A DNA stretch of 64,000 nucleotides from Bacteroides eggerthii (GCF_025146565.1 NZ_CP102258.1:3814001-3878000), one strand, 5' to 3'; counted from the first letter of the stretch, positions 8,953-18,433 are shown. Program-made: numbers and translations. The notes: generated from the letters alone by a model not told the origin.

Positions 8953-10122
8953 CTAATAATTCATTCCGAAATTCCAAAGTGGAATAATATTTCCATATCC
9001 GGTCTCAATATCATCTTTTATAACATATCCCTCTTGTGCTTTGGCAATCTGCTGTTGTCCTTTGCTCTTTCCGCCAATTTCGAATGTCCGCTCTCCAATT
9101 TGAAAATCAGAGACTTTGGAATATATAATATCCTGTTTCACCCGCATCTGGTTATAAAAGAATGTTTCGCGTATATTACCGATATTAGAATTCTCTCCCC
9201 CTAATATATAAATAAGGTTGGTATTATCCAGGTATATTTTTTCCACTTTACCCAGACCTCTGATCCCTCCGGTTGCATCCCGGACTTGTGCTATCATACC
9301 GGCTTTCTCTATATAGAGCAAATAGTCGCTCAAGTAATTGCGGCTTACTCCTATAATATCAGCAAGCTTTTGCATGACAGGTTTAAATGGAACACTTTTT
9401 GAAATAATCATCAATAACTGTTTCAGCTTTCGTCCTGTCGACACATTCATATTTGCGTATTGGGGTATGTCATTCTCCATAGTCTGATTGATTACTTGAT
9501 TCAACTCTATTTCAAAAGTGACATCTTTGCCGAATGGATAATAGCCATATTGGAGATATTTGGAAAATAATGGAAGTGGATGCGCTATCCCCGGAATCTC
9601 AACTTTATGTTCCAATATCTCTTCCAAGGTGTAGACCGGTACATGAATTTGGTGGAACATGCTTAAATATTCCCTGAAAGACAGTCCTTGCATTTCATAG
9701 ATTGGCGCACGTCTGCTCAAGTCTGCCGTTCCTTTATAAATATCCAGAATAGAGGAGCCTGTGAAAAGTATTTGCATATCCGGATAAGAATCGAATATCT
9801 GCTTCAATTCACGAGACCAATTAGGGTATTTGTGTATTTCGTCAATGAATAAATGTCTGCCACCCTGTTTATTGAACTTGTCTGCTAAGTCAATCAGGGA
9901 ATTATCGGCAAAATACATATTATCTGCTGAAACATACAATGTCTCTTTCGGATTCAAGCTCTGCTTGATATGTTGCAGGAACATGGTGGTTTTGCCTACT
10001 CCGCGTGGCCCTACAAGTCCGAGCATATGGCTATCCCAGTTTATTTCAGCATACTTATACCGGATGAAATCGGTACTTGTCGCTTTAAGGAGCTTATTGA
10101 AATTCTCGTATAGTCTATCCAT
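8953..10122 (-). CDS. AAA+ ATPase of the DUF4143 type
   Basis: The product (389 residues from the chosen start) has a Walker A motif GPRGVGKTTM near residue 35 and a Walker B HLFIDEIHKYPNW near residue 90. A C-terminal DUF4143-type segment follows (NYLSDYLLYIEKAGMI and later FEIGGKSKGQQQ). Such ATPases are common, often multi-copy Bacteroidales genes of unknown role. An ATG at 10131 is possible, but it would leave almost no leader after the promoter at 10143, so 10122 is preferred. It lies between two copies of the recombination site in direct orientation. Confidence 0.8.
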   Translation of the reverse strand: MDRLYENFNKLLKATSTDFIRYKYAEINWDSHMLGLVGPRGVGKTTMFLQHIKQSLNPKETLYVSADNMYFADNSLIDLADKFNKQGGRHLFIDEIHKYPNWSRELKQIFDSYPDMQILFTGSSILDIYKGTADLSRRAPIYEMQGLSFREYLSMFHQIHVPVYTLEEILEHKVEIPGIAHPLPLFSKYLQYGYYPFGKDVTFEIELNQVINQTMENDIPQYANMNVSTGRKLKQLLMIISKSVPFKPVMQKLADIIGVSRNYLSDYLLYIEKAGMIAQVRDATGGIRGLGKVEKIYLDNTNLIYILGGENSNIGNIRETFFYNQMRVKQDIIYSKVSDFQIGERTFEIGGKSKGQQQIAKAQEGYVIKDDIETGYGNIIPLWNFGMNY

Positions 10123-10142
10123 GATTAGCATATATTTATATG

Positions 10143-10199
10143 CAAATATACATTAATTGCACAACAAAAGTGCAGAAAACTGCAAAATTCTGCACTTTT
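10143..10199 (-). promoter_or_regulatory. Promoter and palindromic operator-like site of the DUF4143 ATPase gene
   Basis: On the minus strand TATATTTG (10143-10150) matches the -7 consensus. Just upstream is a perfect 12-bp inverted repeat, AAAAGTGCAGAA at 10166-10177 and TTCTGCACTTTT at 10188-10199, where a regulator could bind. Confidence 0.5.
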
Positions 10200-10243
10200 A
10201 TAGTGCAATCTGTGGAGCAAATCAAATAAAACGGATTATGCTT

Positions 10244-10270
10244 TCATCTGTGTTGCTCAGACAGATGAAA
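10244..10270. repeat. Third copy of the 27-bp recombination site, at the 3' end of the recombinase gene
   Basis: It has the same arms as 8778-8804 and the same orientation, with GTTGCTCAG instead of GTTATTCAG in the 9-bp centre. The stop codon of the recombinase (TGA) is in the centre and its last codons are in one arm. Confidence 0.8.
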
Positions 10271-11531
10271 TTCCACCTCCTTTTTTTATGCAATTGCCTA
10301 CTGCCGCGGCAACGCTTTCATTAACCCTGTTCACAGCATCAACGGGAAACGACGCCAAATAGATCTGTGTCGTTTTCTCGGACGTATGCCCCAGCCCTTC
10401 GCTGATGAGGGAAATCGGTATTCCCTCATTCTTTGCTATGGTGGCCCAAGAATGGCGGGCCACATAGGTGGTGAGCGGAAGGTCTATGTGCAACAGTCTC
10501 CCAAGCTGCTTGAGGTAACGGTTTATCATCCCCAAAGCATAGCGATACTGCGTATAAACGGATCTTGAAGAACCGGAGTCGATATAAGGAAAAATATACG
10601 GGCTGTCCGTCCGGTATTTTTCGATAATCTTTTGCAAATCAGGCAACAGCCCCACCTGCAACCGTTGCCCGGTTTTGCTGCGTGCATAAAAGATCGTATC
10701 CTTTACCACCCAATCATTCCTAAGATGAATGACATCCACAAACGACATGCCGCGACAATAGAAACTGAACATAAACAAATCCCGCGCCTGCTCCAACCGG
10801 GGATGCCGCCTGAGATTGACCGAAGCAATGAGTGCTATTTCCTCCTTGCTCAAAGCCCGTTTCACCGTCTCCCGCCTGCGAATGTCCAAATCGGCAAACG
10901 GATTGTCCTTGCCAACCTTCACCCCCTGCTTGCGTGCCTTGTTGCAAATCGCCCTGAAATTGCTGAGGTACATGTGGACAGTGTTCTCCGCAACCCCTCG
11001 CGCACGCAAATAGTGCATGTAGTCCGTAATGAAAACATAGTCCACATCCTTGAACTTTATCTTCCGCGGACTGCAAAAACGCAACAGAGAACGCAACCCG
11101 CTCATATAAGCATCTGCTGTTCCCAGCTTCCCTTCCTCTCTCAAAGAGTCTATATATTGCAAAATGAACTTTTCCACATACTGGTCGTGCCGTTCCTTGT
11201 GATGTCTCTGCATCAGACGCTCCAAACCAAACCCCGGCTCCGTCCTCTCCAAAAAAAGAAAAGACTTCACAATCCCCTCCTTCTCCTCCATAATAAGACG
11301 ATTGATGCTGCCGGGATCTCTACGCTTCAAAATCCCCTCCGGAGAATACACCACCCGTTCCCCATCCACCCGATAGTTGGACCGATGAACCTGCCTGCCC
11401 AACGAATATTCCTTCTTCTTGCGACAATACAGCACACGAATCGCAAGAGAGTAAATTTCATCACCACTTGCCTTACAAGGATTTAATATAACATGAATAC
11501 TCAATTTCTTCTTTTTGTTTCGCAGGTCCAT
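10257..11531 (-). CDS. Tyrosine site-specific recombinase (probable fimbrial invertase)
   Basis: The 424-residue protein has the Bacteroidales layout: N-terminal arm-binding part, SAM-like core-binding part around residues 110-200 (AYMSGLRSLLRFC), and a C-terminal catalytic domain. Visible catalytic residues are the first Arg in FYCRGMSFVD, the Lys in ARSKTGQ, the HxxR-like ARHSW block, His in LGHTSEKTT and the nucleophile Tyr in QIYLASF. Its final codons are part of the 27-bp site that also bounds the invertible segment, which strongly links the enzyme to that switch. Activity on those sites is inferred. Confidence 0.85.
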   Translation of the reverse strand: MDLRNKKKKLSIHVILNPCKASGDEIYSLAIRVLYCRKKKEYSLGRQVHRSNYRVDGERVVYSPEGILKRRDPGSINRLIMEEKEGIVKSFLFLERTEPGFGLERLMQRHHKERHDQYVEKFILQYIDSLREEGKLGTADAYMSGLRSLLRFCSPRKIKFKDVDYVFITDYMHYLRARGVAENTVHMYLSNFRAICNKARKQGVKVGKDNPFADLDIRRRETVKRALSKEEIALIASVNLRRHPRLEQARDLFMFSFYCRGMSFVDVIHLRNDWVVKDTIFYARSKTGQRLQVGLLPDLQKIIEKYRTDSPYIFPYIDSGSSRSVYTQYRYALGMINRYLKQLGRLLHIDLPLTTYVARHSWATIAKNEGIPISLISEGLGHTSEKTTQIYLASFPVDAVNRVNESVAAAVGNCIKKGGGISSV

Positions 11532-11718
11532 TTACCGATTACACATTCTACTTCTCCGTAAAAGTACACATTTTGAACTTAAACATAGAATTTGTTATAA
11601 AAATAATAGATGAAAAATCGACTTATCAACAAACCGCAAATCATATTTGTTTAAATACCAAATCTTTATCCGGCAAATATATAACATCATAAATCAAACC
11701 CCGAAAAGACGGATGCTG

Positions 11719-13035
11719 TTACATTTCCATATCGTCCAAAGACAGCCCTTTTTGTATCAAACTGTATTTTGAGAACTCCTTGGGCAAGTTTGCCATTTTC
11801 TGCGCCAAGAGTGTGTAATTTATCTTATCCGGATTACGCTTGACTTCTGCAACCAAACCTTTTTTCTCAAAATCATTCAGAGCTATCAAGTCTATCTCGT
11901 TCTCCCCCTTACTATCCCAATAGTTACCCACAAGGGTCACATTGGTGGTTTCGGCTACCCTGTCCCTGAAATACTTCTCCAACATTCCACCGCTGTATTG
12001 CACATAGTGACTTTTAATATATGTATTCAATTCAGCATATTTCTCCAATTCGATAGCAGACTGATGAGGATAGATGAAACGGAACCAGAAATTCAGGAAA
12101 TTATCTGCAATGTACCAACGCAGGTTTCTCGTACCCGGCTTGGACAACAACGGAAGTCTGCGCTGAATCAACGAATAACCTTCACTGAGATTATTGAGAT
12201 AGGGGCCGCTGTTTTTTCCGATAATGCCGTCTATCTCTCCTTGCCGGGTATACCCCGACGCAATGAGCTGCAAGATAGAAAAATAAGTGCTATAATCACG
12301 TCCGAATTCTTGTACCAGCATATCCCGCCCTTCAGTCAGCAAAGGGGAGTCGGGCTGCGTCACAAAATCTATCATCGTCTCCAAAGTCACCGCCCCGGCA
12401 TCCATCAACAAAGTGACATATTTAGCCACTCCGCCTGTCAGCGTGTACAGGCACAGCAAATCATCCGGAGTGTAGGCAGGATTATAATCACGTAAAATCT
12501 CTATGAGCACAGACGTCTTAAACGGTTTCAACACAAATTTAGACGTCAACCGTCCGAACAAAGGTTCTTTGTGGTCCTCAAAAATGTGCTTCATCAAAGA
12601 ATAGATAGAACCGCAAACAATGAAGTTGATTTTCGCCAAAGGTGAATACCGATCCCACATATTCTGTATATCACTAAAGATAGACGGATTCACACGATCA
12701 AAATCCTGAAATTCATCAATGATAAGTGTGAAGTGCTCACTTGCCGCATGCTGCATCAACAGCTCGAACAAGTCCCGGAACCGGGTAGGCGTGCCATAGA
12801 TAGGAATGGAAAGCGTGTCCGTTATCTCTCTTTTAAAAGCATCGCACAACAATACTTCACTGGTACGCGAAACAAACAGGTAAATGTATTTTTTCCCTTC
12901 GAGCGCCTTTCTCAGCAAAGTAGTTTTTCCTACACGCCTACGCCCCATTATAGCTGTAAAGCAAGCGGTTGAACGTGACCTTTCTTCCGTCTGACGGATT
13001 AATTTCATCTCATCTTCCCTGTTGTAGAACTTCAT
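11719..13035 (-). CDS. Archaeal-type AAA+ ATPase with nuclease-like C-terminal segment
   Basis: The 438-residue protein has Walker A GRRRVGKTTLL near residue 31 and Walker B FTLIIDEFQDFDR near residue 100. The C-terminal part contains WDSKGENEIDLIALND followed by AEVKRN, the D...ExK pattern of the PD-(D/E)XK-like segment often found in ATPases of this group (ATPase_2/DUF234). It is a second, unrelated-looking AAA+ gene beside the recombinase. Its cellular role is unknown. Confidence 0.8.
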   Translation of the reverse strand: MKFYNREDEMKLIRQTEERSRSTACFTAIMGRRRVGKTTLLRKALEGKKYIYLFVSRTSEVLLCDAFKREITDTLSIPIYGTPTRFRDLFELLMQHAASEHFTLIIDEFQDFDRVNPSIFSDIQNMWDRYSPLAKINFIVCGSIYSLMKHIFEDHKEPLFGRLTSKFVLKPFKTSVLIEILRDYNPAYTPDDLLCLYTLTGGVAKYVTLLMDAGAVTLETMIDFVTQPDSPLLTEGRDMLVQEFGRDYSTYFSILQLIASGYTRQGEIDGIIGKNSGPYLNNLSEGYSLIQRRLPLLSKPGTRNLRWYIADNFLNFWFRFIYPHQSAIELEKYAELNTYIKSHYVQYSGGMLEKYFRDRVAETTNVTLVGNYWDSKGENEIDLIALNDFEKKGLVAEVKRNPDKINYTLLAQKMANLPKEFSKYSLIQKGLSLDDMEM

Positions 13036-13069
13036 AATTACCTTTGTTTTATCATTAATTAAACAGCGG

Positions 13070-13118
13070 TTAATTTAATGGCGGTTAAATTAATCGCCAT
13101 TAAATTAATGCAAAGATA
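13070..13118 (-). promoter_or_regulatory. Promoter overlapped by a perfect palindrome, upstream of the ATPase gene
   Basis: On the minus strand TATCTTTG (13111-13118) is a perfect -7 element. The predicted transcription start falls in a perfect 14-bp inverted repeat, TTAATTTAATGGCG (13070-13083) and CGCCATTAAATTAA (13095-13108), which suggests an operator or a 5' RNA hairpin. Confidence 0.55.
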
Positions 13119-13260
13119 ATCATTTTTTCCACTCTCTTATCCGATTTATTGAAATTATGCCGCAGAACAGGAATTAACAATGCAGCAAATATTTAGGGCA
13201 TATCATGTGACAAAAACGAAAAACCTTGCGACAGATAGGGAAAATATCAACCTAATTATT

Positions 13261-13268
13261 TATCTTTG
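13261..13268 (+). promoter_or_regulatory. Promoter -7 element of sppA
   Basis: TATCTTTG lies 40 bp before the sppA start and fits TAnnTTTG. No clear -33 element is seen at the usual distance. Confidence 0.5.
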
Positions 13269-13307
13269 TTAGCTTAAAAAAGTTAGCATACCAAAAACAA
13301 TAAGACA

Positions 13308-15074
13308 ATGAAAGATTTCTTGAAATTTACGCTCGCCACCGTAACGGGAATTATCGTATCGAGCGTCGTTCTGTTTTTCATCAGTATTCTCGTAGTTTTC
13401 AGTATGGTATCCTCCTCGGAGTCGGAAACGCAAGTGCGCAAGAACTCCGTTATGATGCTGGATCTGAACGGTACACTGGCCGAACGCAGTCAGGAAAACC
13501 CGTTAGACATCCTCATGAAAGACGATTATAAGACTTATGGTCTGGATGATGTTCTCTCTTCTATCAGGAAAGCCAAAGAAAACGAAAACATCAAAGGCAT
13601 TTATATTCAGGCCAATTCTCTGAGCGCAGGCTACGCCTCCCTTGAAGAAATTCGCCACGCACTGAAAGACTTCAAGGAATCGGGCAAATTCATCGTAGCC
13701 TACGGCGACTCCTACACACAAAGCCTCTACTACCTGTCCAGCATAGCGGACAAAGTGATGCTGAACCCGCAAGGTATGCTCGAATGGCGGGGATTGGCAG
13801 CCAACCCGATGTTCTTCAAAGACCTGCTGGAAAAGATCGGCGTGGAAATGCAAGTGTTCAAAGTGGGTACATACAAATCGGCAGTTGAACCATTCATCGC
13901 TACCGAAATGAGCCCTGCCAACCGCGAGCAGGTGAACGTCTACCTGTCGTCCGTTTGGGGACAGATTACGGGCGACATTGCCGAATCGCGCAACCTCTCC
14001 GTAGAAGCCCTGAACAAAGAGGCCGACCGCATGCTGATGTTCTATCCCGCAGAGGAGAGCGTGAAAAACGGATTGGTAGACACCCTGATCTATAAAAACG
14101 ATGTACGCGACTACCTGAAAACCCTTGTAGGCATCGACAAGGACGACGACATGCCGGTGCTGGGCATTCAGGACATGGTAAACGTGAAAAAGAACGTACC
14201 CAAAGACAAGAGCGGAAACGTGATTGCCGTATATTATGCATACGGTGAAATTGACGGCGGTTCGTCGGCTTCTACCGAAGAGGGCATCAACTCCGAAAAG
14301 GTTATCAGAGACCTGCGCAAGTTGAAAGATGATGAAAATGTGAAAGCCGTAGTGCTGCGCGTCAACTCCCCGGGTGGAAGCGCCTACGGTTCCGAACAGA
14401 TATGGTATGCCGTAGAACAACTGAAGAAAGAGAAACCGGTAATCGTGTCCATGGGCGACTATGCAGCATCCGGCGGCTACTACATTGCCTGCAATGCCGA
14501 CACCATCGTTGCCGAACCCACCACTCTGACCGGCTCTATCGGCATCTTTGGCATGATGCCCAACGCCAAAGGACTGACAGAGAAACTCGGCCTGAACTTC
14601 GACGTCGTAAAAACCAACCCTTATGCCGACTTCGGCAACCTCACCCGACCGATGAACGACGGTGAAAAAGGACTGATGCAAATGTACGTCAACAACGGCT
14701 ACAAACTCTTCCTGACCCGCTGCTCCGATGGACGCGGCATCAGCATGGAAGAGCTTGACAAAATTGCACAAGGCCGGGTGTGGACAGGGAGTACCGCCAA
14801 AGAGCTGGGCTTGGTGGACGAACTGGGCGGTCTGGACAAGGCTCTGGAAATCGCCGTTGCCAAAGCTGGCGTGGATGCCTATACCGTAATGAACTATCCC
14901 AAAAAAGAGGGCTTCTTGGAGAGCCTGATGAATACGAATCCCGGAAATTACATCAAGGCTCGCATGCTGAACGGAAAAATAAGCGATGTATATCGTCAGT
15001 TCGGCATCATCGAAAACTTCGACAAGATAGACCGTATACAGGCACGTGTGCCGTTTGAACTGAACATACAATAA
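13308..15074 (+). CDS. sppA: Signal peptide peptidase SppA, 67K type
   Basis: The 588-residue protein has one N-terminal membrane anchor (residues about 8-32) and two tandem S49 peptidase domains, the long 67K form. The catalytic Lys is in VGTYKSAVEPF of the first domain and the nucleophile Ser in DYAASGGYYIAC of the second, as in E. coli SppA. The family cuts leftover signal peptides in the cytoplasmic membrane. It is followed 6 bp later by lpxK, probably in one transcript that continues through the phosphorylase gene. Confidence 0.95.
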   Translation: MKDFLKFTLATVTGIIVSSVVLFFISILVVFSMVSSSESETQVRKNSVMMLDLNGTLAERSQENPLDILMKDDYKTYGLDDVLSSIRKAKENENIKGIYIQANSLSAGYASLEEIRHALKDFKESGKFIVAYGDSYTQSLYYLSSIADKVMLNPQGMLEWRGLAANPMFFKDLLEKIGVEMQVFKVGTYKSAVEPFIATEMSPANREQVNVYLSSVWGQITGDIAESRNLSVEALNKEADRMLMFYPAEESVKNGLVDTLIYKNDVRDYLKTLVGIDKDDDMPVLGIQDMVNVKKNVPKDKSGNVIAVYYAYGEIDGGSSASTEEGINSEKVIRDLRKLKDDENVKAVVLRVNSPGGSAYGSEQIWYAVEQLKKEKPVIVSMGDYAASGGYYIACNADTIVAEPTTLTGSIGIFGMMPNAKGLTEKLGLNFDVVKTNPYADFGNLTRPMNDGEKGLMQMYVNNGYKLFLTRCSDGRGISMEELDKIAQGRVWTGSTAKELGLVDELGGLDKALEIAVAKAGVDAYTVMNYPKKEGFLESLMNTNPGNYIKARMLNGKISDVYRQFGIIENFDKIDRIQARVPFELNIQ

Positions 15075-15080
15075 TTCTAA

Positions 15081-16181
15081 ATGAGAGATGCATCCGTAAA
15101 AATACATCATTGGCTATATCCCCTCTCCTGGCTCTACGGGATAGGGGTGTGCTTGCGAAACAAACTCTTTGACTGGGGCTGGCTCCGGTCGAAGAGTTTT
15201 GACATTCCTGTGATATGTGTGGGCAACCTTGCCGTAGGCGGAACAGGAAAGACACCGCATACGGAATATCTGATAAGATTATTGCAGAACGAAGGCATAA
15301 ACGTGGCTGCATTGAGCCGCGGCTACAAACGGAAAAGCAAGGGTTACATACTGGCAACCGCCGAAAGCAGCGCAGGGAAGATCGGTGACGAACCGTATCA
15401 GATAAAAAGCAAATTCCCGGACATACGGGTAGCAGTGGATGAAGACCGCTGTCATGGCATCGAACAATTGCTGAAACTGAAGAACCCCGCTGTGGATGCT
15501 GTGCTACTGGATGATGCCTTCCAACACCGTCGTGTGAAAGCAGGTCTGAACATTCTGCTGACAGACTTCCACCGACTGCTATGCGATGATGTCCTGCTCC
15601 CTGCAGGAAGACTTCGCGAACCCGCCGGAGGGAAGAACCGCGCACAAATAGTCATCGTCACGAAGTGTCCGGACAATATCAAGCCGATAGATTTCAATAT
15701 CATCACCAAACGGCTGCATCTATATCCGTACCAGCAACTGTATTTCTCCAAATTCCGCTACGGATCGTTGATACCGCTATTCCCGGAGATAGGGAAAGGG
15801 ACTGTTTGTACCGGCAACGAACAAGTGCTTCTCGTTACGGGCATCGCCTCTCCCGCCCCATTGGTGGAAGAAGTGAAATCGCATACTCCAAACGTCAGCC
15901 TGCTGGCTTTCGGCGACCACCACGACTTCAGCACGAAAGACCTGCAATTCATCGAAGAACGGTTCTTACAGCTGGAAAAAGACAAAAGGATGATTATCAC
16001 AACAGAAAAGGATGCCACCCGGCTGAAAAATCACCCGGCCCTGAGCGAAACACTGAAACCGTATATATACGTGCTTCCTATCAAGATAGAGCTTTTGCAA
16101 AATCAACAATATATATTTAACCAAAACATTATTGGCTATGTTAGAACGTATTCAAGAAACCGCAGCTTATCTGAAAGGTAA
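15081..16181 (+). CDS. lpxK: Tetraacyldisaccharide 4'-kinase LpxK
   Basis: LpxK phosphorylates the 4' position of the lipid A disaccharide precursor at the inner membrane. The 366-residue protein shows a hydrophobic N-terminus (LYPLSWLYGIGVCLRNKLFD), the P-loop GNLAVGGTGKTP near residue 47 and the family block VLLDDAFQHRRV near residue 140. Its 3' end overlaps the start of the next gene by 44 bp, which points to translational coupling. Confidence 0.95.
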   Translation: MRDASVKIHHWLYPLSWLYGIGVCLRNKLFDWGWLRSKSFDIPVICVGNLAVGGTGKTPHTEYLIRLLQNEGINVAALSRGYKRKSKGYILATAESSAGKIGDEPYQIKSKFPDIRVAVDEDRCHGIEQLLKLKNPAVDAVLLDDAFQHRRVKAGLNILLTDFHRLLCDDVLLPAGRLREPAGGKNRAQIVIVTKCPDNIKPIDFNIITKRLHLYPYQQLYFSKFRYGSLIPLFPEIGKGTVCTGNEQVLLVTGIASPAPLVEEVKSHTPNVSLLAFGDHHDFSTKDLQFIEERFLQLEKDKRMIITTEKDATRLKNHPALSETLKPYIYVLPIKIELLQNQQYIFNQNIIGYVRTYSRNRSLSER

Positions 16182-16947
16182 GATGCACACACATCCTGAG
16201 ACGGCAATTATCCTCGGAACCGGACTTGGCAGCCTGGCAGGCGAGATCACCGAGAAGTACGAAATAAAATATGAGGATATCCCCAACTTCCCCGTATCTA
16301 CGGTAGAGGGGCACAGCGGCAAACTGATTTTCGGCAAGCTGGGCAACAAGGATATTCTGGCGATGCAGGGCCGCTTCCACTTCTACGAAGGCTATTCCAT
16401 GAAAGAAGTTACATTCCCGGTACGTGTGATGCGCGAACTGGGCATTAAAACCTTGTTCGTGTCCAACGCCAGCGGCGGTACAAATCCGGACTTCGAAATT
16501 GGCGACCTGATGATCATCACCGACCACATCAACTACTTCCCCGAACATCCGCTGCGGGGCAAGAATATCCCATACGGCCCGCGCTTCCCGGACATGAGTG
16601 AAGCATACAACAAAGAACTGATTCGCAAAGCAGATGCGATTGCAGCCGAAAAAGGGATTAAAGTTCAGCATGGAGTGTACATCGGCACGCAAGGCCCCAC
16701 GTTTGAAACTCCGGCGGAATACAAGCTGTTCCGTATTCTGGGAGCAGATGCGGTAGGTATGTCCACCGTCCCCGAAGTTATCGTTGCCAATCATTGCGGC
16801 ATCAAAGTGTTTGGAGTATCAGTCATCACCGACCTCGGCGTGGAAGGCAAAATCGTAGAAGTATCCCACGAAGAAGTGCAGAAAGCCGCAGATGCCGCAC
16901 AGCCGAAGATGACAGAAATCATGAGAGAGTTGATTAACAGAGCGTAA
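16138..16947 (+). CDS. Purine-nucleoside phosphorylase (inosine/guanosine type)
   Basis: This 269-residue enzyme of the PNP/MTAP family cleaves purine nucleosides with phosphate to base and ribose-1-phosphate. Visible signatures are ILGTGLGSLAG near residue 25, the phosphate-binding EGHSGKL, QGRFHFYEGY, and the family hallmark VSNASGGTN. An alternate TTG start two codons earlier is possible; the ATG at 16138 is chosen. The start lies inside the end of lpxK. Confidence 0.93.
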   Translation: MLERIQETAAYLKGKMHTHPETAIILGTGLGSLAGEITEKYEIKYEDIPNFPVSTVEGHSGKLIFGKLGNKDILAMQGRFHFYEGYSMKEVTFPVRVMRELGIKTLFVSNASGGTNPDFEIGDLMIITDHINYFPEHPLRGKNIPYGPRFPDMSEAYNKELIRKADAIAAEKGIKVQHGVYIGTQGPTFETPAEYKLFRILGADAVGMSTVPEVIVANHCGIKVFGVSVITDLGVEGKIVEVSHEEVQKAADAAQPKMTEIMRELINRA

Positions 16948-16989
16948 ACGCCCCCGGCTCCCCTAAAGGGGTTAAAACAAGATATCTGA

Positions 16990-18048
16990 ATGAGAACAGA
17001 AATAGCAACCCTCGGTGAATTCGGCCTTATCCGCCACCTCACCGAAGGTATCGAACTAAAGAATAAATCCAGTCAATACGGCGTAGGCGATGATGCCGCC
17101 GTCCTCTCCTACCCTGCGGACAAAGAGGTGCTGGTCACCACTGATCTACTGTTGGAAGGCATACACTTCGACCTGACATACGTACCCCTCAAACACTTGG
17201 GATACAAATCGGCCGTAGTCAACTTCTCCGACATCTACGCCATGAACGGAACTCCCCGTCAAATCACCGTTTCCCTGGGCTTATCCAAGCGCTTCAGCGT
17301 AGAGGAAATGGAAGAATTGTATGCCGGCATACGCCTTGCCTGTGAGGAATATGGGGTGGATATTGTAGGCGGCGATACGTCTTCCTCCTATACGGGACTC
17401 ACCATCAGTATCACCTGCATCGGTGAAGGCGAAAAGGGCAAAGTGGTTTATCGCAACGGCGCCAAAGACACCGACCTTATCTGCGTCTCCGGCGATCTGG
17501 GCGCCGCCTACATGGGACTGCAATTGCTGGAACGTGAAAAGAGCGTGCTCAAAGGCGGCGACAAAGATCTGCAACCCGATTTTGCTGGCAAAGAGTATCT
17601 GTTGGAACGGCAACTGAAACCGGAAGCCCGCCGTGACATCATCCGGAAATTGGCAAAAGAAGGTGTGCAGCCCACCGCCATGATGGACATCTCCGACGGC
17701 CTGTCTTCCGAATTGCTGCATATCTGCACGCAAAGCAAAGCAGGCTGCCGCATCTACGAGGAGCATATCCCCATCGACTACCAGACAGCCGTTATGGCAG
17801 AGGAGTTCAATATGAACCTAACGACCTGCGCCCTCAACGGCGGCGAGGATTATGAGCTTTTGTTCACCGTCCCCATTGCCGACCACGAGAAAGTGTCCGA
17901 AATGGAAGGCATCAAGCTGATAGGCCATATCACGAAACCGGAGTTGGGCTGTGCCCTAATCACCCGCGACGGTCAGGAATTTGAACTGAAAGCACAAGGC
18001 TGGAACCCACTGAAAGAGGACTCTTCCACTCCCGAAGAAACGGAATAG
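16990..18048 (+). CDS. thiL: Thiamine-monophosphate kinase ThiL
   Basis: ThiL makes thiamine pyrophosphate from the monophosphate using ATP. The 352-residue protein has the AIR-synthase-type fold signatures: YGVGDDAAVL near residue 30, TTDLLLEGIHFD, NFSDIYAMNG and IVGGDTSSS, then a late MDISDGLSSEL block. It lies 42 bp after the phosphorylase gene and is closed by a strong terminator. Confidence 0.95.
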   Translation: MRTEIATLGEFGLIRHLTEGIELKNKSSQYGVGDDAAVLSYPADKEVLVTTDLLLEGIHFDLTYVPLKHLGYKSAVVNFSDIYAMNGTPRQITVSLGLSKRFSVEEMEELYAGIRLACEEYGVDIVGGDTSSSYTGLTISITCIGEGEKGKVVYRNGAKDTDLICVSGDLGAAYMGLQLLEREKSVLKGGDKDLQPDFAGKEYLLERQLKPEARRDIIRKLAKEGVQPTAMMDISDGLSSELLHICTQSKAGCRIYEEHIPIDYQTAVMAEEFNMNLTTCALNGGEDYELLFTVPIADHEKVSEMEGIKLIGHITKPELGCALITRDGQEFELKAQGWNPLKEDSSTPEETE

Positions 18049-18135
18049 GCCGAAACTCCCGGACGAAAGCAGAAAGGAAAAAGCTGAAAAGCCGGATGCT
18101 TATCAACTTTTTTGTATTTTCTATAAAAATATAGG

Positions 18136-18175
18136 CACTGATAATTAGCCACATAGCCAATTATCAGTGTTTTTT
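18136..18175 (+). terminator. Intrinsic terminator after thiL
   Basis: CACTGATAATT (18136-18146) and AATTATCAGTG (18159-18169) form an 11-bp stem followed by TTTTTTATTT. Confidence 0.85.
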
Positions 18176-18188
18176 ATTTCCTAACCTC

Positions 18189-18218
18189 TTGCATAGTCCA
18201 AAACTTTCACTACCTTTG
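18189..18218 (+). promoter_or_regulatory. tRNA-Phe promoter
   Basis: TTG at 18189-18191 and TACCTTTG at 18211-18218 are 19 bp apart, a good match to the Bacteroides -33/-7 consensus, 22 bp before the tRNA. Confidence 0.75.
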
Positions 18219-18240
18219 CAACCGCAAAAGAGATAGAAAT

Positions 18241-18316
18241 GGTGCCATAGCTCAGTTGGTAGAGCAAAGGACTGAAAATCCTTGTGTCCCCGGTTCGATT
18301 CCTGGTGGCACCACCA
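18241..18316 (+). tRNA. tRNA-Phe (GAA), with encoded CCA; probable ICE attachment gene
   Basis: The cloverleaf can be drawn: acceptor GGTGCCA/TGGCACC, D-loop with AGTTGGTA, anticodon stem AGGA-CTGAAAA-TCCT giving anticodon GAA, and T-arm CCGGTTCGATTCCTGG. CCA is encoded at 18314-18316. A tyrosine integrase gene starts 0.5 kb downstream and conjugative genes follow, so the 3' end of this tRNA is the likely attL. Confidence 0.95.
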
Positions 18317-18348
18317 AAGAAAGTACATAAATGCTTTTCACACATGAA

Positions 18349-18386
18349 AACCCTTGAATTAGAGATAGTTCAAGGGTTCTTTTTTT
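18349..18386 (+). terminator. Intrinsic terminator after tRNA-Phe
   Basis: AACCCTTGAA (18349-18358) and TTCAAGGGTT (18369-18378) form a 10-bp stem followed by CTTTTTTT. Confidence 0.85.
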
Positions 18387-18433
18387 ACCCTCACTACGCA
18401 TTCCGCTACATATTTGTGAAGTTGGATTTTGCC

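Noticed and set aside
13503..15110. 535-residue open frame on the minus strand
   Set aside because: It is the antisense shadow of sppA, which has clear catalytic motifs.
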